Assembly: GCA_965219635.1 (NCBI GenBank)
Contig: OZ244783.1
Span: forward strand, 2,790,001 to 2,854,000
DNA: 64,000 bases
From: JAPOXR01 sp965219635
Lineage (GTDB): Bacteria > Pseudomonadota > Alphaproteobacteria > Rhodobacterales > Rhodobacteraceae
Direction: 5' to 3'
The translations under genes were made by a program, and so were the position numbers. Under the pieces are notes generated by a model, which saw only the letters and a list, made by a program, of their open reading frames with translations, ran no database searches and was not told the origin of the DNA. The stretch's first letter is position 1, and the number at the start of each line of letters is the position of its first letter. This document shows positions 36,764 to 46,338 of the stretch, piece by piece.

Positions 36764-37450
36764 TCAGAACAGAACTTCATCTGCCATTTCTGGCGCAGGA
36801 CCGCTGCCGGAAGGCAACAGGCTGACGCTGCCATCGGGAACCGGCGCCAGCAGGCCAGCAGCATCTTCGACGCTCCCATGAAGCCATCGCCCGTAGTCTT
36901 CCCTTGAGAGTATAACCGGCATTCTGTGATGGTAACCGGATACGAAACTGTTCGCGTCAGTAGTGGCGATTGCAAAGGTAACAATCCTCTGCACCTCGCC
37001 CCGGATCAGCCCGTTGAAGACGGTCCACAATCCGGCGAAACCGAACGGTTCAGGGTCCCCGCCGTTTGGCGTGTATGCGAACCAGTGTTTGACTGCCGGG
37101 GAGCGCCCGACTGCTTCGCAATAGGCCGTCGAAGGTACCAGGCACCTGCGCATCCGCAGACTGTCACGCCAAAACGGTGAAGTCGTGACCTTGTCCGAGC
37201 GCGCATTGGTCACCGCCCTGGGAAGTATCGGTTTGCCAGTCCGTTTCGACTGCTGGGGCAACAAGAAGCCCCACTGCATTTCCCGCAGGCTGGGTTTGCC
37301 TTCATTGAGATGGACTATTGCCGCCCGGCTCTTCGGGTACAGCCTGGCAGCCGGCTGCCAGTCGGCGGGAAGCAAACTGTTTTCGAGATCCACATCGAAT
37401 AACTGGCGCATGGCTTCATGCGTGGTGAGATTGGAATAGAGATTGCACAT
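36764..37450 (-). CDS. SRAP-domain protein (YedK/HMCES-like abasic-site sensor)
   Basis: A 228-aa protein started at MCNLYSN, because the family requires Cys2 as the exposed catalytic residue. N82 in TNARSD, E112 in YCEA and H175 in HHRMPV complete the active site. SRAP proteins form a thiazolidine crosslink with abasic sites in single-stranded DNA, shielding them during replication. The C-terminus is ordinary. It is convergent with the transglycosylase gene 23 bp away. Confidence 0.9.
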   Translation of the reverse strand: MCNLYSNLTTHEAMRQLFDVDLENSLLPADWQPAARLYPKSRAAIVHLNEGKPSLREMQWGFLLPQQSKRTGKPILPRAVTNARSDKVTTSPFWRDSLRMRRCLVPSTAYCEAVGRSPAVKHWFAYTPNGGDPEPFGFAGLWTVFNGLIRGEVQRIVTFAIATTDANSFVSGYHHRMPVILSREDYGRWLHGSVEDAAGLLAPVPDGSVSLLPSGSGPAPEMADEVLF

Positions 37451-37553
37451 TCGCCCATAACTCCAAAAATTCCGCTTTCCTCGCCTCCGGCAGCGGCCAG
37501 TCCACGGGACCAATCCCGGCGGCCATATTTTCCCGGATCAGCCGGTCAAAATT

Positions 37554-38762
37554 TCAGCCTGGCCGGGCGCCCACTTCCGCCATTGCAGCCTCAAAAACGG
37601 AAAGCGGCATCTGATAGATGCCGCCTCCAATCCTTCCGGCTGTGCCCTGCCGGTCGAGAATTCCGAGGCTCACCAGCGGCCGGCAACCGTTGCCGGTAAC
37701 TTTCCTGGCTGAAATGCCGAAACGCGCGTCGATGCCGGCAAAGCCAAGGTGGGTTCCCAATGTCAGGCATCTCCGGCGTTGGTCTGCATCATCAGGCAGG
37801 AATCCTGCAAAGGCGCGCTGTTGCTCTGGCGCAAGATTGAATGCCATCGCCCCAAGGCCGAATGCGTCCACAATGGCGCTGTCGCCAATGGCGCCCAGCG
37901 CCCGTTCAGGGCCGAATTCGCCGATCGGCCCACAGGGTGGCGTAGCATCAGCGGTGAACCAGACACCAGGAATGCCCGAAACCTGGATGCCCATTCTTTG
38001 CCCGTTTCCGCCCGCTGCAGTCACCAGACCGGAGCCCTCGACCCCCTCCGCGGCACTGAGAGCGCATTTGGTGGCGGCCATCCAGAGATTCAGGAAAAGG
38101 CTCGGTGAATTGTCCATGAAACTGGTCACGCGCTCGTTCCAGCCGCGGGAGGAACGGACCAGCAATTCCTTGACCAACAACCGGGTCGCCACTGGGGTCC
38201 GGCCATGGCAATCATCCCCCGCCGCCAGACTTGCAGCTGCAATCTCGATCAGCGGAATTCCTTCAGCGATGCCCTCGCTCAACGCCTCTGCGAACTCATC
38301 ATTGAGCCACGTAAAATGTTCAACCACCTCCATCGACAACAAGCCAAGGCGCATTGCCGGGCCGTTGCCGCCATTGATTGGTGTATGAACTAGGCTCTTG
38401 CCACGATGGGCGTCGTAGACCGAGTGCAGCTGCATGGACGAGGACACAACTGCCGCCAGCGGAACGACCACCCCATGATCCTGCGCAGCAGCGAGCCGCA
38501 ACTCTCCTCCGCCGATCAGCTTCCGTGCCTCATCGAAATCGTCAGCGAGCCCCTCCCAGACCGCTGCGGCGCAAGCTGAATTGAGGATTGGCAATGTAAC
38601 GTCATGCGGATCGTCGAATGGCGGCCCGGCATGCAACAGCGTTGAGCGGTCAAGGCCAATCGCCTCTGCTGCCGTCCTCAGGCGGTTCCATACCGGTTCC
38701 GCCACCTGGGCCCTGTCAAATGCGAGCCTGTCAGAAGGATGAGTCTCCAGCGGCACTGCCAC
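37554..38762 (-). CDS. DUF1116 protein (YlbE/AllG-like)
   Basis: About 402 aa from a GTG five bases after the previous stop; a second GTG at 38756 is equally possible. It is recognised as DUF1116: SVYDAHRGKSLVHTPINGGNGPAMRLGL, VTAAGGNGQRMGIQVSG, GDSAIVDAFGLGAMA, LGTHLGFAGIDARFGI. E. coli YlbE (AllG) with FdrA (AllF) and AllH makes up oxamate carbamoyltransferase. Neither FdrA nor a DUF2877 protein is encoded here, so the reaction must differ or be incomplete. It is the last gene of an operon headed by a Rieske oxygenase. Confidence 0.82.
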   Translation of the reverse strand: MAVPLETHPSDRLAFDRAQVAEPVWNRLRTAAEAIGLDRSTLLHAGPPFDDPHDVTLPILNSACAAAVWEGLADDFDEARKLIGGGELRLAAAQDHGVVVPLAAVVSSSMQLHSVYDAHRGKSLVHTPINGGNGPAMRLGLLSMEVVEHFTWLNDEFAEALSEGIAEGIPLIEIAAASLAAGDDCHGRTPVATRLLVKELLVRSSRGWNERVTSFMDNSPSLFLNLWMAATKCALSAAEGVEGSGLVTAAGGNGQRMGIQVSGIPGVWFTADATPPCGPIGEFGPERALGAIGDSAIVDAFGLGAMAFNLAPEQQRAFAGFLPDDADQRRRCLTLGTHLGFAGIDARFGISARKVTGNGCRPLVSLGILDRQGTAGRIGGGIYQMPLSVFEAAMAEVGARPG

Positions 38763-38766
38763 TCCG

Positions 38767-39390
38767 CTACCCCGCTTCCGGGATGATCCAGGTTTCCGAG
38801 AAATACAGAAAAGCTGTCGTGGTCTCCATTCCGGCCTGCACACGCGTTCCAACCTGTCCTGGCAGACGGCGGCCGTTCACAAGGATCATTGCCTCCTTCG
38901 CTGGCACCAGCACCGTGAACATCACATGCCTCTTGGTGCCTGTCTGCTCGGGCACTAGTTCCAGGGCCCTTGCCGGCTCCAGTTCTTCCCAGACTAGTTC
39001 GACAGCCACATTCGCATCGGCGACAAGTTCCGTATAGCGGTGCCCGGACGGATCACCTGAACTCCTGATGGTTCTGGCCGCGCTGTACTTCAGGTGATCA
39101 AATGGCGGAGCCTCCCTGAATGCCTGCAGTCTGCCGATAAACTCCTGCATGAGGAATTCGGCCAGTTCGGGATTGTCACCCATTAGGAGGTTAGGCGCAG
39201 ACACACCGCTGCCGGCATGGCCAGGGTCGCCATAGAGCAGCAACAACTGTCCAGGACCGGCTGGCGACCAGGCAACTCGAAAGAAGAGCGACATGGCCGT
39301 GAAGCTGCCGTCATCGTCCTTGAGCAGGATGCCGGGATTCTCGCCCGTCCAGTCGATGCGTCCGGGCGTTAGCGGGTTTGCAAGCGGCAT
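38767..39390 (-). CDS. Unknown 207-aa protein, twin B of a paralogous pair
   Basis: The same length as the preceding gene's product (207 aa) and clearly related: PGRIDWTGENPGI, SLFFRV, SAPNLLMGDN, VAVELVWEELEPA, VNGRRLPGQV, and a final SETW. No known domain, signal peptide or membrane helix. A mixed alpha/beta cytosolic fold is likely. GAGGA precedes the start. The conserved WxGENP motif and tandem order next to a Rieske oxygenase suggest the two form a heteromeric accessory or a small enzyme of the same pathway (inference). Confidence 0.7.
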   Translation of the reverse strand: MPLANPLTPGRIDWTGENPGILLKDDDGSFTAMSLFFRVAWSPAGPGQLLLLYGDPGHAGSGVSAPNLLMGDNPELAEFLMQEFIGRLQAFREAPPFDHLKYSAARTIRSSGDPSGHRYTELVADANVAVELVWEELEPARALELVPEQTGTKRHVMFTVLVPAKEAMILVNGRRLPGQVGTRVQAGMETTTAFLYFSETWIIPEAG

Positions 39391-39395
39391 GGGAT

Positions 39396-40019
39396 TCAGT
39401 CCTCTTCACCAGATGACGCCACCCAGGTCACCGATAGTGCCAACTGGGCCGACTTCATACTTCGGCCGAAATGCTCCATCTGCACAACCTGACCCGGCAT
39501 CTCTTCACCATCGACCAGCACGCGCGCATCAGCTGCCTCCGCCAGCACGGCGTAGAGATCATGCGGGCCGGACGGCAGGCCGGTTTCGCCGGCTTCCACA
39601 GCAAACGGGGCTCCGAGACCATCCCAGATCAATTCGACCGACACACCTGCTCCGCTCAGGCTCTCGGTATGGCGGCCAGCCGCAGGGTCGGGAATGCGCA
39701 ATGACTCTTCAAGATCAATCCACGTCATGCCACCAAGCCCAGGCAAATCCCTGAATGCCGGCATGCCGTTTACCCAGCCATCGACAATCCTGCGGAGCAA
39801 CCTCTGGTTGTCGGTCATCAGCAGGTTGGGCGCATCCGGCCATCCGGCCGCCCTGTGTGGAGCGCCCAGCACCAGCCCGGCGCAACCTCTTCCATAGGGC
39901 GAAAGCACGATCCGGAAGAACAGCGCCAGCGCCGAAACACTGCCGCCTTCCTGAAGCTGGATGAAGGGGTTCTCGCCACACCATTCCACCCGGCCCGGAT
40001 TGATCGATGTTCTGTTCAT
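39396..40019 (-). CDS. Unknown 207-aa protein, twin A of a paralogous pair
   Basis: ATG overlaps the Rieske oxygenase stop (ATGA), so it is coupled to it. It shares with the next gene the landmarks PGRVEWCGENPFI, LALFFRIVLSP, DAPNLLMTDN, VSVELIWDGLGAPFA, VDGEEMPGQV and LSVTW. Conserved Trp, Glu and Asn in WxGENP look like functional residues. The family is not recognised. It is not a typical ring-hydroxylase beta subunit, which would be NTF2-like and about 160-180 aa. Confidence 0.7.
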   Translation of the reverse strand: MNRTSINPGRVEWCGENPFIQLQEGGSVSALALFFRIVLSPYGRGCAGLVLGAPHRAAGWPDAPNLLMTDNQRLLRRIVDGWVNGMPAFRDLPGLGGMTWIDLEESLRIPDPAAGRHTESLSGAGVSVELIWDGLGAPFAVEAGETGLPSGPHDLYAVLAEAADARVLVDGEEMPGQVVQMEHFGRSMKSAQLALSVTWVASSGEED

Positions 40020-41371
40020 GGCCAACTTGCCTCGTATTCCTTCAACGCCCTGATGATGGCCTGTTTCCTTTCGGCGCCCTTCAGCGCATCCGCCGAACGG
40101 TAGATTTCGGCAACCCTTGAGGCCACCTCCTTGAGCACGGCCGAGTCATCCCGGCCATCTTGCAGCCTGATCCTCAGCATGGTGTCGCCGCCATAGGTCG
40201 GAATGGGCCCATCGTGAGGCGCGGCCAGTTGCAGGGCATCACCGCCCGAACCCACATTTCTGATCGCGGCTCTGAGTTTGCGGCGGACTTTTGCCACGCC
40301 CCTGTCGGTGAAACCAAGATTCTCGCGTTTGTGTATGTTCCTTGGTCCTTGGGATACCCAGGCGTCATAATCGCCTGGATCGCGCTGGCGCTGCTCGTAG
40401 CTTCGATCGCCACTCTGCCCATAGAAATCCGTCTTCCCGTAGCCCACTTCATCCGGGTTGGTTAGACCTCGCGGATCGTCACCTTCCCTGAAATGCCTCC
40501 AGGCAATGACCATGGTGTTCGTATCGTCGATAGGAGTCACCCACCGGCTGAGCCCGCAACGCCCGAAATACCGGGAGTCGTCGGGTACCGGAAAGTGTCC
40601 ACCATTCTGTGTGAAGCTCGGCAGCATCTTGTCGTGAATCCTGATCCAGATGATGTCGCCGACGCGCCGCGTATTGGTATAGAAGTCGCCGCATTCCCGT
40701 TCGTGGAATTCGATCTTCGGCATTTCGGCAAAGGCCTCGATGAACTGGGTTCGCACCGCCTTGGTGTGCAGATAGACAACATGGAAGGGGTCCCATGCGT
40801 TCTCCATGACTTGCAACCAGTTGCAAGGCGACTCGATAAGGTAGGGGATCATCCTGTCACCCTCTTCGTCGAAGGTGTCCATCACCGGGAATGGCGGTGT
40901 GGTGGAAGGCGGGCCGAGGTAGGAGAATGCAAGCCCCTTGTATTCGATGACCGGATACGCCCCGAGGCACGTACGGTTTTTCACCTGGCTTGCCGGAGGC
41001 TCACAGGGGGTCTCGAGTATTGTACCGTCCAGCCCATACTTCCAGCCATGGTAGCTGCATCTTATCCCGCCTTCCTCAATGATCCCGAATTCGAGCGACA
41101 TGTTCCGATGGCAGCAATGGAGGTGAACCAGTCCGAGGCGCCCGCCCTTCTCGCGGAACAGAACCAGGTCTTCTCCAAGAATGCGGATCCGCAACGGCAG
41201 ATCGCTGATCATGCTCGTCATTGCCACCGGCATCCAGTAGCGGCGCAGATACTCTCCGCATGGAGTTCCAGGCCCGACTTCGGTCAGTTCGGGATCCGGT
41301 TCCTCTTTCCAGACATGCTGGCGCTCGTGACCGCGAAAGTTCCCTGAGGGCAGGCTGAACGGAGAAGTCAT
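40016..41371 (-). CDS. Rieske non-heme iron oxygenase, alpha subunit
   Basis: A 451-aa protein started at MTSPFSLPSG. The N-terminal Rieske domain binds a [2Fe-2S] cluster through C86-x-H88 and C105-x2-H108 (HCCHRNMSL...RCSYHGW). The catalytic domain has the mononuclear iron motif ENAWDPFHVVYLH with D194, H197 and H202. Such enzymes hydroxylate or demethylate aromatic and other substrates using an external ferredoxin and reductase. No reductase is nearby; the Rieske ferredoxin at 49 kb could serve. It heads the operon with two 207-aa twins and a DUF1116 protein. Confidence 0.9.
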   Translation of the reverse strand: MTSPFSLPSGNFRGHERQHVWKEEPDPELTEVGPGTPCGEYLRRYWMPVAMTSMISDLPLRIRILGEDLVLFREKGGRLGLVHLHCCHRNMSLEFGIIEEGGIRCSYHGWKYGLDGTILETPCEPPASQVKNRTCLGAYPVIEYKGLAFSYLGPPSTTPPFPVMDTFDEEGDRMIPYLIESPCNWLQVMENAWDPFHVVYLHTKAVRTQFIEAFAEMPKIEFHERECGDFYTNTRRVGDIIWIRIHDKMLPSFTQNGGHFPVPDDSRYFGRCGLSRWVTPIDDTNTMVIAWRHFREGDDPRGLTNPDEVGYGKTDFYGQSGDRSYEQRQRDPGDYDAWVSQGPRNIHKRENLGFTDRGVAKVRRKLRAAIRNVGSGGDALQLAAPHDGPIPTYGGDTMLRIRLQDGRDDSAVLKEVASRVAEIYRSADALKGAERKQAIIRALKEYEASWP

Positions 41372-41511
41372 TGTGGCACCCCGGAAGGAAGCGGCGTCTC
41401 TTCGCAACGCCTTGCGACAGCATCCGATATTGGGAGTTGCCAGCTTCGGCGTCGAGAGAAAACTACATCAAGCACGCGATTGCGCCAACCGGACTCGTAT
41501 CCGGCTACCGC

Positions 41512-44500
41512 TCACGCCGCCATCCGCACCGCTTCTCCCAGATCCACCGAGACGAGCTTGCTGACGCCCTTTTCCTGCATCGTCACACCGAACAAGCGGT
41601 CCATACGGGCCATCGTGATCGAATGGTGAGTGACAATCAGGAACCTCGTGCCGGTCTTGCGGGAAATCTCTGTCACCATGTTGCAGAATTTAAGCACGTT
41701 CGTGTCGTCAAGCGGCGCATCAACCTCGTCGAGGACACAGACAGGCGCAGGATTTGCAAGAAAGAACGCGAAGATGAGGGCAAGGGCTGTCAGCGTCTGT
41801 TCGCCTCCAGACAGCAGCGAGATATTTGAGAACCGCTTGCCAGGCGGTCGGCAGAGTATCTCCAGGCCTGTCTCCAGCGGATCGTCGCCTTCGACCAATT
41901 CAAGCCTGGCGCGCCCGCCGCCGAACAGATCCTGGAAGAGCGCCTCGAAGTTCCGGTTGACCTGTTCAAAAGCCTCGAGAAGGCGCTTGCGGCCATCGCT
42001 GTTCAATGTCGAGATGGTATTGCGGAGACTGGATACGGCCTCGTCAAGGTCAAGCCGTTCCTTGTCGATAGCTTCAAGTTCCGCCGTCAGTTCTTCGATG
42101 TCCTGTTCGGCCCGCAGGTTTACGGCGCCAAGCGCCTCCCTGCTGCGCCGCAATCTTCTCACCACGGCGTCCTGTTCATCGACTTCCGGCAACTGGTCGG
42201 CATCAATCTCGTATCTTGCCGCCAGTTCAGCAGGCTCAAGGCCAATTTCTTCAAGGGTGCGGCCGATCGCCTCCTGAAGCCTTGTCCTGGCGTTTCTTTC
42301 GTCTGCCTCGGCGCGGCCCTTGTCCTCCAGTGAACCCGATGCGTCTTTGCCGAGTGCGCGCGCTTCCGCCTCTGCCTTCCTTACAGCTTCTTCCGCCTCG
42401 CTGAGAGATGCGTCTGCCTGAACCCGCCGGGCCTCGGCAGCTTCTATCTCATCGGCGAGTTCGTCCTGGCGAATGCGCAACTGCTCTGGCAATGCAGCAA
42501 CCTCCGCTGCGTCAGCTTCGTTGCGTTCAGTCCGTTCCTTGAGTTCCCCCAGCCTGTCACCAGCGGATTGCAGCCTGGACTTCCAGTTGTTGATTTCGTC
42601 CGGAAGCGCCGCCAGCCTCGCCGTTCGGGAAGAGTGCTCCTTTTCGAGTTCGAGCTTGCGGTCCCGTGCCTCCATCATTTCTGTCCGGGCGTTGGCGACC
42701 AGTTCCCTGATCCGGACAACTTCGGCATTGGCGAGCTCTGCATCCTCGACGTTGGTCACAGCGGCTTCGGCTTCCCTTACGGCTTGCTCTGCAACCCTGG
42801 ATTCCTCCAGAATTCTCTGGCTGCTCTGCTTGAGCGACTCTAGCGTCCGGTCCGCAATGCTGGCATCCGCTTCAGCCACAGAAAGTTCGCGGCTCGCGTC
42901 CGATAGGGCTTGTTCGGCATCGCGCCGACTGCCGCGGGCTTGTTCGTCGGCCGTCAGGAGATCGGCAGTTAGTGATTTCAGCCGCTCATGCTCTGATTGA
43001 GCGAGTTCGGCATCCCTTTGCAGGTTCTCCAGAGCAGCATCGACCTCTTCAATGCGGTTGCGCTGCTTAAATCGCAACGATGCCGAAGAAGGAGTCTTGC
43101 TGCCGGCAATTCTGAATCCGTCCCAGCGGCAAAGATCACCGCTCCTTGAAACGATCCTTTGACCCGGACTCAATAGGGGTTGGATCTGATCGATGTTCTC
43201 CCCGTCCTCGACGATGCCTGTCTGACTCATCCTCCGCTTCAGCAGTCCGGGCGTGGTGACAAACTCAGAAAGCGGTATTACTCCCTCCGGCAGCGGGGTG
43301 TCCGACGGGTAGGATGGCAGGGTTCGCCACCCCGAGTCACCAGTGCCATTCAGTTCCGGAGCGAACAGATCATCTCCGAGAGCGGCTCCGAACGCCGCCT
43401 CATACCCCATGCGAACCGAAATCCTGTCGAGGATGCGGGCACCTGCGTCATCGTCATCTGCAAGCAACCTTGACAGCTCTTCCTTCTCCGAAGTGAGCGA
43501 TGCCACGCGCCCTTCAGCCTGTGACAGGGCTTCGCGGGCAATTCCCAGTTCTGATTGCACTGACCGCCATGCTGTTTCGGATTCTTCGGAGGCGGTTTCA
43601 GCGATTTCCACCTCGCGTTCTGCCTCCAGCCTAGCACCCTCGGCGGACTTCAGGTGTATCGTGGCCTGGGCCAGCCTTGCTTCGCCGTCCGCCACTGCTT
43701 CCCGAGCTTTCTCCTGGCGCTGCTTCCATGACGCAAGCGCACCATCAGCCTGGACCTTGGCGCGTTCTGCCATGTCGCGCCTCGATAGTATCCCCGCCAA
43801 AACGCGGTTGGCGGAGTCGAGTTCGGCTTCCACGTCATCCAGTGCCGATTGCAACTCCTTGAATCTGCTCTCTGCCTCTGCGTGCCGGCCGGTATGTCCG
43901 ACAGAGGCGCCGGCCAGTTTCGTACGTTCATCCTCAAGCTGACGCAGCCGATCCGAGGCCTCGCTTTCGAGCGCAGTTTCGCGCCCGATGTCGATTTCGA
44001 TCTGGGCAATCTGGTCCTGGAGGTTCTTCAGAGTGCGCTCCGCGCCCGTCCGTTTCTCGACAATGACGTCGGATTCTGCCCGCAAGCGCTGAACGGCAGC
44101 ATTCGCGGCCGCCGATTTCTGCCGCAACGGCGGGAGGCTGGAATCCAGTTCCGATTTCCGTTTGTCGGCGGCGGCCGCTTCCTGGAATAGCCGTGCTGAT
44201 TCACGTGTCTTAGCTGTAAGCCCGGCTTCGCAATCCGCCAGTTCGGCTTCGGCCTTCTTCCAGTTCAGGTAGTGCAGGATGGCCTCCGCCCGCCGGAGTT
44301 GTTCGCCCAGTCTCCTGTAGCGAGCCGCCTGCCGGGCCTGGCGGGTGACGGTTTCAATCCTGCCCTTCAGCTGTTCGATGACATCATTGATGCGGAACAG
44401 ATTCTGGCTGGTTGCGTTCAGCTTGAGTTCGGCTTCGTGGCGCCGCTGGTGCAGCCCGCCGATCCCTGCTGCGTCTTCAAGAATTCCCGATCTCGCGCTT

Positions 44501-44967
44501 GGAGGCGCATTGATGATCTCGTTGATCTGTCCCTGCTTGACAAGGGCAGACGATCTTGCGCCGCTTGCCGTATCGGCGAACAGCAGTTGCACGTCGCGCC
44601 GCCGCACATCCTTCCCGTCAACGAGGAAGCTTGATACGCCTCCGCGCTCCACTCGCCGTGTCACCACGACTTCGTTGCCCCGGGCAAACTCGGCAGAAAC
44701 CCTGCCGTCTGAATTGTCGATTTCGAGTTCGACTTCCGCCGCTGCGCTTGCAGGCCGGGTTGCGGCGCCGGTGAAGATTACATCTTCGATCGAACCTCGC
44801 ATGACGGTCGGGCGGTTTTCGCCCATGATCCAGCCGAAAGCCTCGACCAGGTTGGACTTGCCGCACCCGTTCGGCCCAACAACTCCGCTTAGCCCCTCGC
44901 GGATCGGCAGTTCAACCGGATCCGCAAAGCCCTTGAAGCCTCTTATTTTGAGTTTCTTGAAGTGCAA
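41512..44967 (-). CDS. smc: Chromosome segregation protein SMC
   Basis: A 1151-aa protein with a TTG start (MHFKKLKIRGFKGF), the usual SMC beginning. Walker A GPNGCGKSN is at 31-39, two long coiled coils (about 170-490 and 650-980) flank the hinge, and the C-terminal signature LLSGGEQTLTALAL precedes Walker B VCVLDEVDAPLDD. It forms the condensin-like SMC-ScpAB ring that compacts and segregates the chromosome. This supports a chromosomal rather than plasmid origin of the window. The gene is monocistronic as far as visible. Confidence 0.97.
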   Translation of the reverse strand: MHFKKLKIRGFKGFADPVELPIREGLSGVVGPNGCGKSNLVEAFGWIMGENRPTVMRGSIEDVIFTGAATRPASAAAEVELEIDNSDGRVSAEFARGNEVVVTRRVERGGVSSFLVDGKDVRRRDVQLLFADTASGARSSALVKQGQINEIINAPPSARSGILEDAAGIGGLHQRRHEAELKLNATSQNLFRINDVIEQLKGRIETVTRQARQAARYRRLGEQLRRAEAILHYLNWKKAEAELADCEAGLTAKTRESARLFQEAAAADKRKSELDSSLPPLRQKSAAANAAVQRLRAESDVIVEKRTGAERTLKNLQDQIAQIEIDIGRETALESEASDRLRQLEDERTKLAGASVGHTGRHAEAESRFKELQSALDDVEAELDSANRVLAGILSRRDMAERAKVQADGALASWKQRQEKAREAVADGEARLAQATIHLKSAEGARLEAEREVEIAETASEESETAWRSVQSELGIAREALSQAEGRVASLTSEKEELSRLLADDDDAGARILDRISVRMGYEAAFGAALGDDLFAPELNGTGDSGWRTLPSYPSDTPLPEGVIPLSEFVTTPGLLKRRMSQTGIVEDGENIDQIQPLLSPGQRIVSRSGDLCRWDGFRIAGSKTPSSASLRFKQRNRIEEVDAALENLQRDAELAQSEHERLKSLTADLLTADEQARGSRRDAEQALSDASRELSVAEADASIADRTLESLKQSSQRILEESRVAEQAVREAEAAVTNVEDAELANAEVVRIRELVANARTEMMEARDRKLELEKEHSSRTARLAALPDEINNWKSRLQSAGDRLGELKERTERNEADAAEVAALPEQLRIRQDELADEIEAAEARRVQADASLSEAEEAVRKAEAEARALGKDASGSLEDKGRAEADERNARTRLQEAIGRTLEEIGLEPAELAARYEIDADQLPEVDEQDAVVRRLRRSREALGAVNLRAEQDIEELTAELEAIDKERLDLDEAVSSLRNTISTLNSDGRKRLLEAFEQVNRNFEALFQDLFGGGRARLELVEGDDPLETGLEILCRPPGKRFSNISLLSGGEQTLTALALIFAFFLANPAPVCVLDEVDAPLDDTNVLKFCNMVTEISRKTGTRFLIVTHHSITMARMDRLFGVTMQEKGVSKLVSVDLGEAVRMAA

Positions 44968-45331
44968 TTGTTACTGCTCGATAGTACCGCCCGCTGATAC
45001 CTGCTCCCACAAACGAACGAAGTGTCCCTATAACCCGTATGTGGGAGACTTCCAAGCACAATCTTCCACATATTGCCTGCATGGGCAAATATGGTAGCCC
45101 CTATCAGGCTCCTGATGGCCTGCCCCTGCCGCATGCAGGTTGGTCATGCCTGTATATTCACCGGGGGCTTCGCGTCCATGGCGATGCCGAAGAATTGAAG
45201 GCACGGATTGCAGCCTGTAACGGCCGCTGCCGTTTGCAGTTCGTTCAAGAACAGATCTTGGTGCAGGGTTGGGTGCTCTGCCCGCCTATGCCAGCAGTTC
45301 CTGCTTGCGTTCAGAGGATGCGCGATTCGGC
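44968..45331. other. Intergenic region upstream of smc, nothing recognised
   Basis: No supported gene. It holds the smc promoter and the downstream end of the membrane hydroxylase gene; no clear hairpin seen. Confidence 0.4.
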
Positions 45332-46330
45332 CTACGCATTCCTCCGGGATTTCCTGCTCTTGAACCTACGTTTCATTCTTTCTTCCGCCTCTGGCGTGCC
45401 ATCGTGCCAGGTGCCCATCCACTTGTCGAGCGGCAGCGCCCCATCGGCATAGTTGACCTCGAAATTCTTGTGATGAAGGTAGTGTGCATAGGCGTGGGTG
45501 CCGATTGCTTCCTCGTCGCCGACTTCAATCCTGTCAAACCCGATATGACCTATCACTGCTCCGGTTCCACTGATTTGCAGGTGATACAACACAAGCAATG
45601 GATGCGAAGGCACGATCAGGTGAAGAAGGAGGCCTGACCAGTAGAGCAAGTGCTCGACCGGATGCATCGACAGGGATGACCATGGGGAAGGGTTGACCGA
45701 ATTGTGGTGCACTGAATGCACCCACTTGTAGAGAAACGGAACATGGATCAGGCGATGGATGCAGTAGAAGTGCACTTCATGCAGGAGAGGCATGACCAGC
45801 CCAAACCCGATCAGCCAGATCAGTCCGGCACCGGGGCTGACCCATGAACCAACACCATTCGCCCACGCCCAAAGCAACAACACCTCGTAGGCAGTCCAGA
45901 TCGGGAGGCCGAAAAGAAACGTGCGGATGGCGTTGTCGATGTTCTGGCTGTTGAACATGAAAACATCGGACGGTGTCTCGCCCGGGAATTTGCCATTGTA
46001 CTTGAAGCGGTTGCCCTGGCGCCGCCTCACATAGAGGCGGATTTCCAGCGCTCCGTAGAGCAATGCAACCAGCGCCATATTGCGAAAGAGGAGAAACGCA
46101 ATCCACCCGGCCTCAAGCGTCTGCAGTGTTTCCTTGGGTGGTGTGAGCCAGAACCAGAACACCGCCGCGAGAGAGATGAAGATTACGTTCCAGGGCAGGA
46201 AATAGCCGGGCAGCCATTTCAGGATACGGACTGGGCTCCATGGCCGGTCCAGAAGCGGTCCGACCTCCAGCGGCTCGTTTGGCGACCAGTCGCCGCGCTT
46301 GTTCCGGGTTCCAAAAGCAAGATCGTCCAT
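45332..46330 (-). CDS. Sterol desaturase/fatty acid hydroxylase family membrane protein
   Basis: A 332-aa integral membrane di-iron enzyme with about five hydrophobic helices. The histidine boxes are HEVHFYCIHRLIH, HSVHH, MHPVEH and HYLHH. These bind two irons and hydroxylate a C-H bond of a lipid or small substrate with ferredoxin-supplied electrons. The gene follows the LacI regulator by eight bases, in one operon. The Rieske ferredoxin of the divergent unit is a likely electron donor (inference). In rhizopine catabolism MocD with ferredoxin MocE performs an O-demethylation, which is a possible analogy. Confidence 0.88.
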   Translation of the reverse strand: MDDLAFGTRNKRGDWSPNEPLEVGPLLDRPWSPVRILKWLPGYFLPWNVIFISLAAVFWFWLTPPKETLQTLEAGWIAFLLFRNMALVALLYGALEIRLYVRRRQGNRFKYNGKFPGETPSDVFMFNSQNIDNAIRTFLFGLPIWTAYEVLLLWAWANGVGSWVSPGAGLIWLIGFGLVMPLLHEVHFYCIHRLIHVPFLYKWVHSVHHNSVNPSPWSSLSMHPVEHLLYWSGLLLHLIVPSHPLLVLYHLQISGTGAVIGHIGFDRIEVGDEEAIGTHAYAHYLHHKNFEVNYADGALPLDKWMGTWHDGTPEAEERMKRRFKSRKSRRNA

Positions 46331-46338
46331 CAGCGCAC

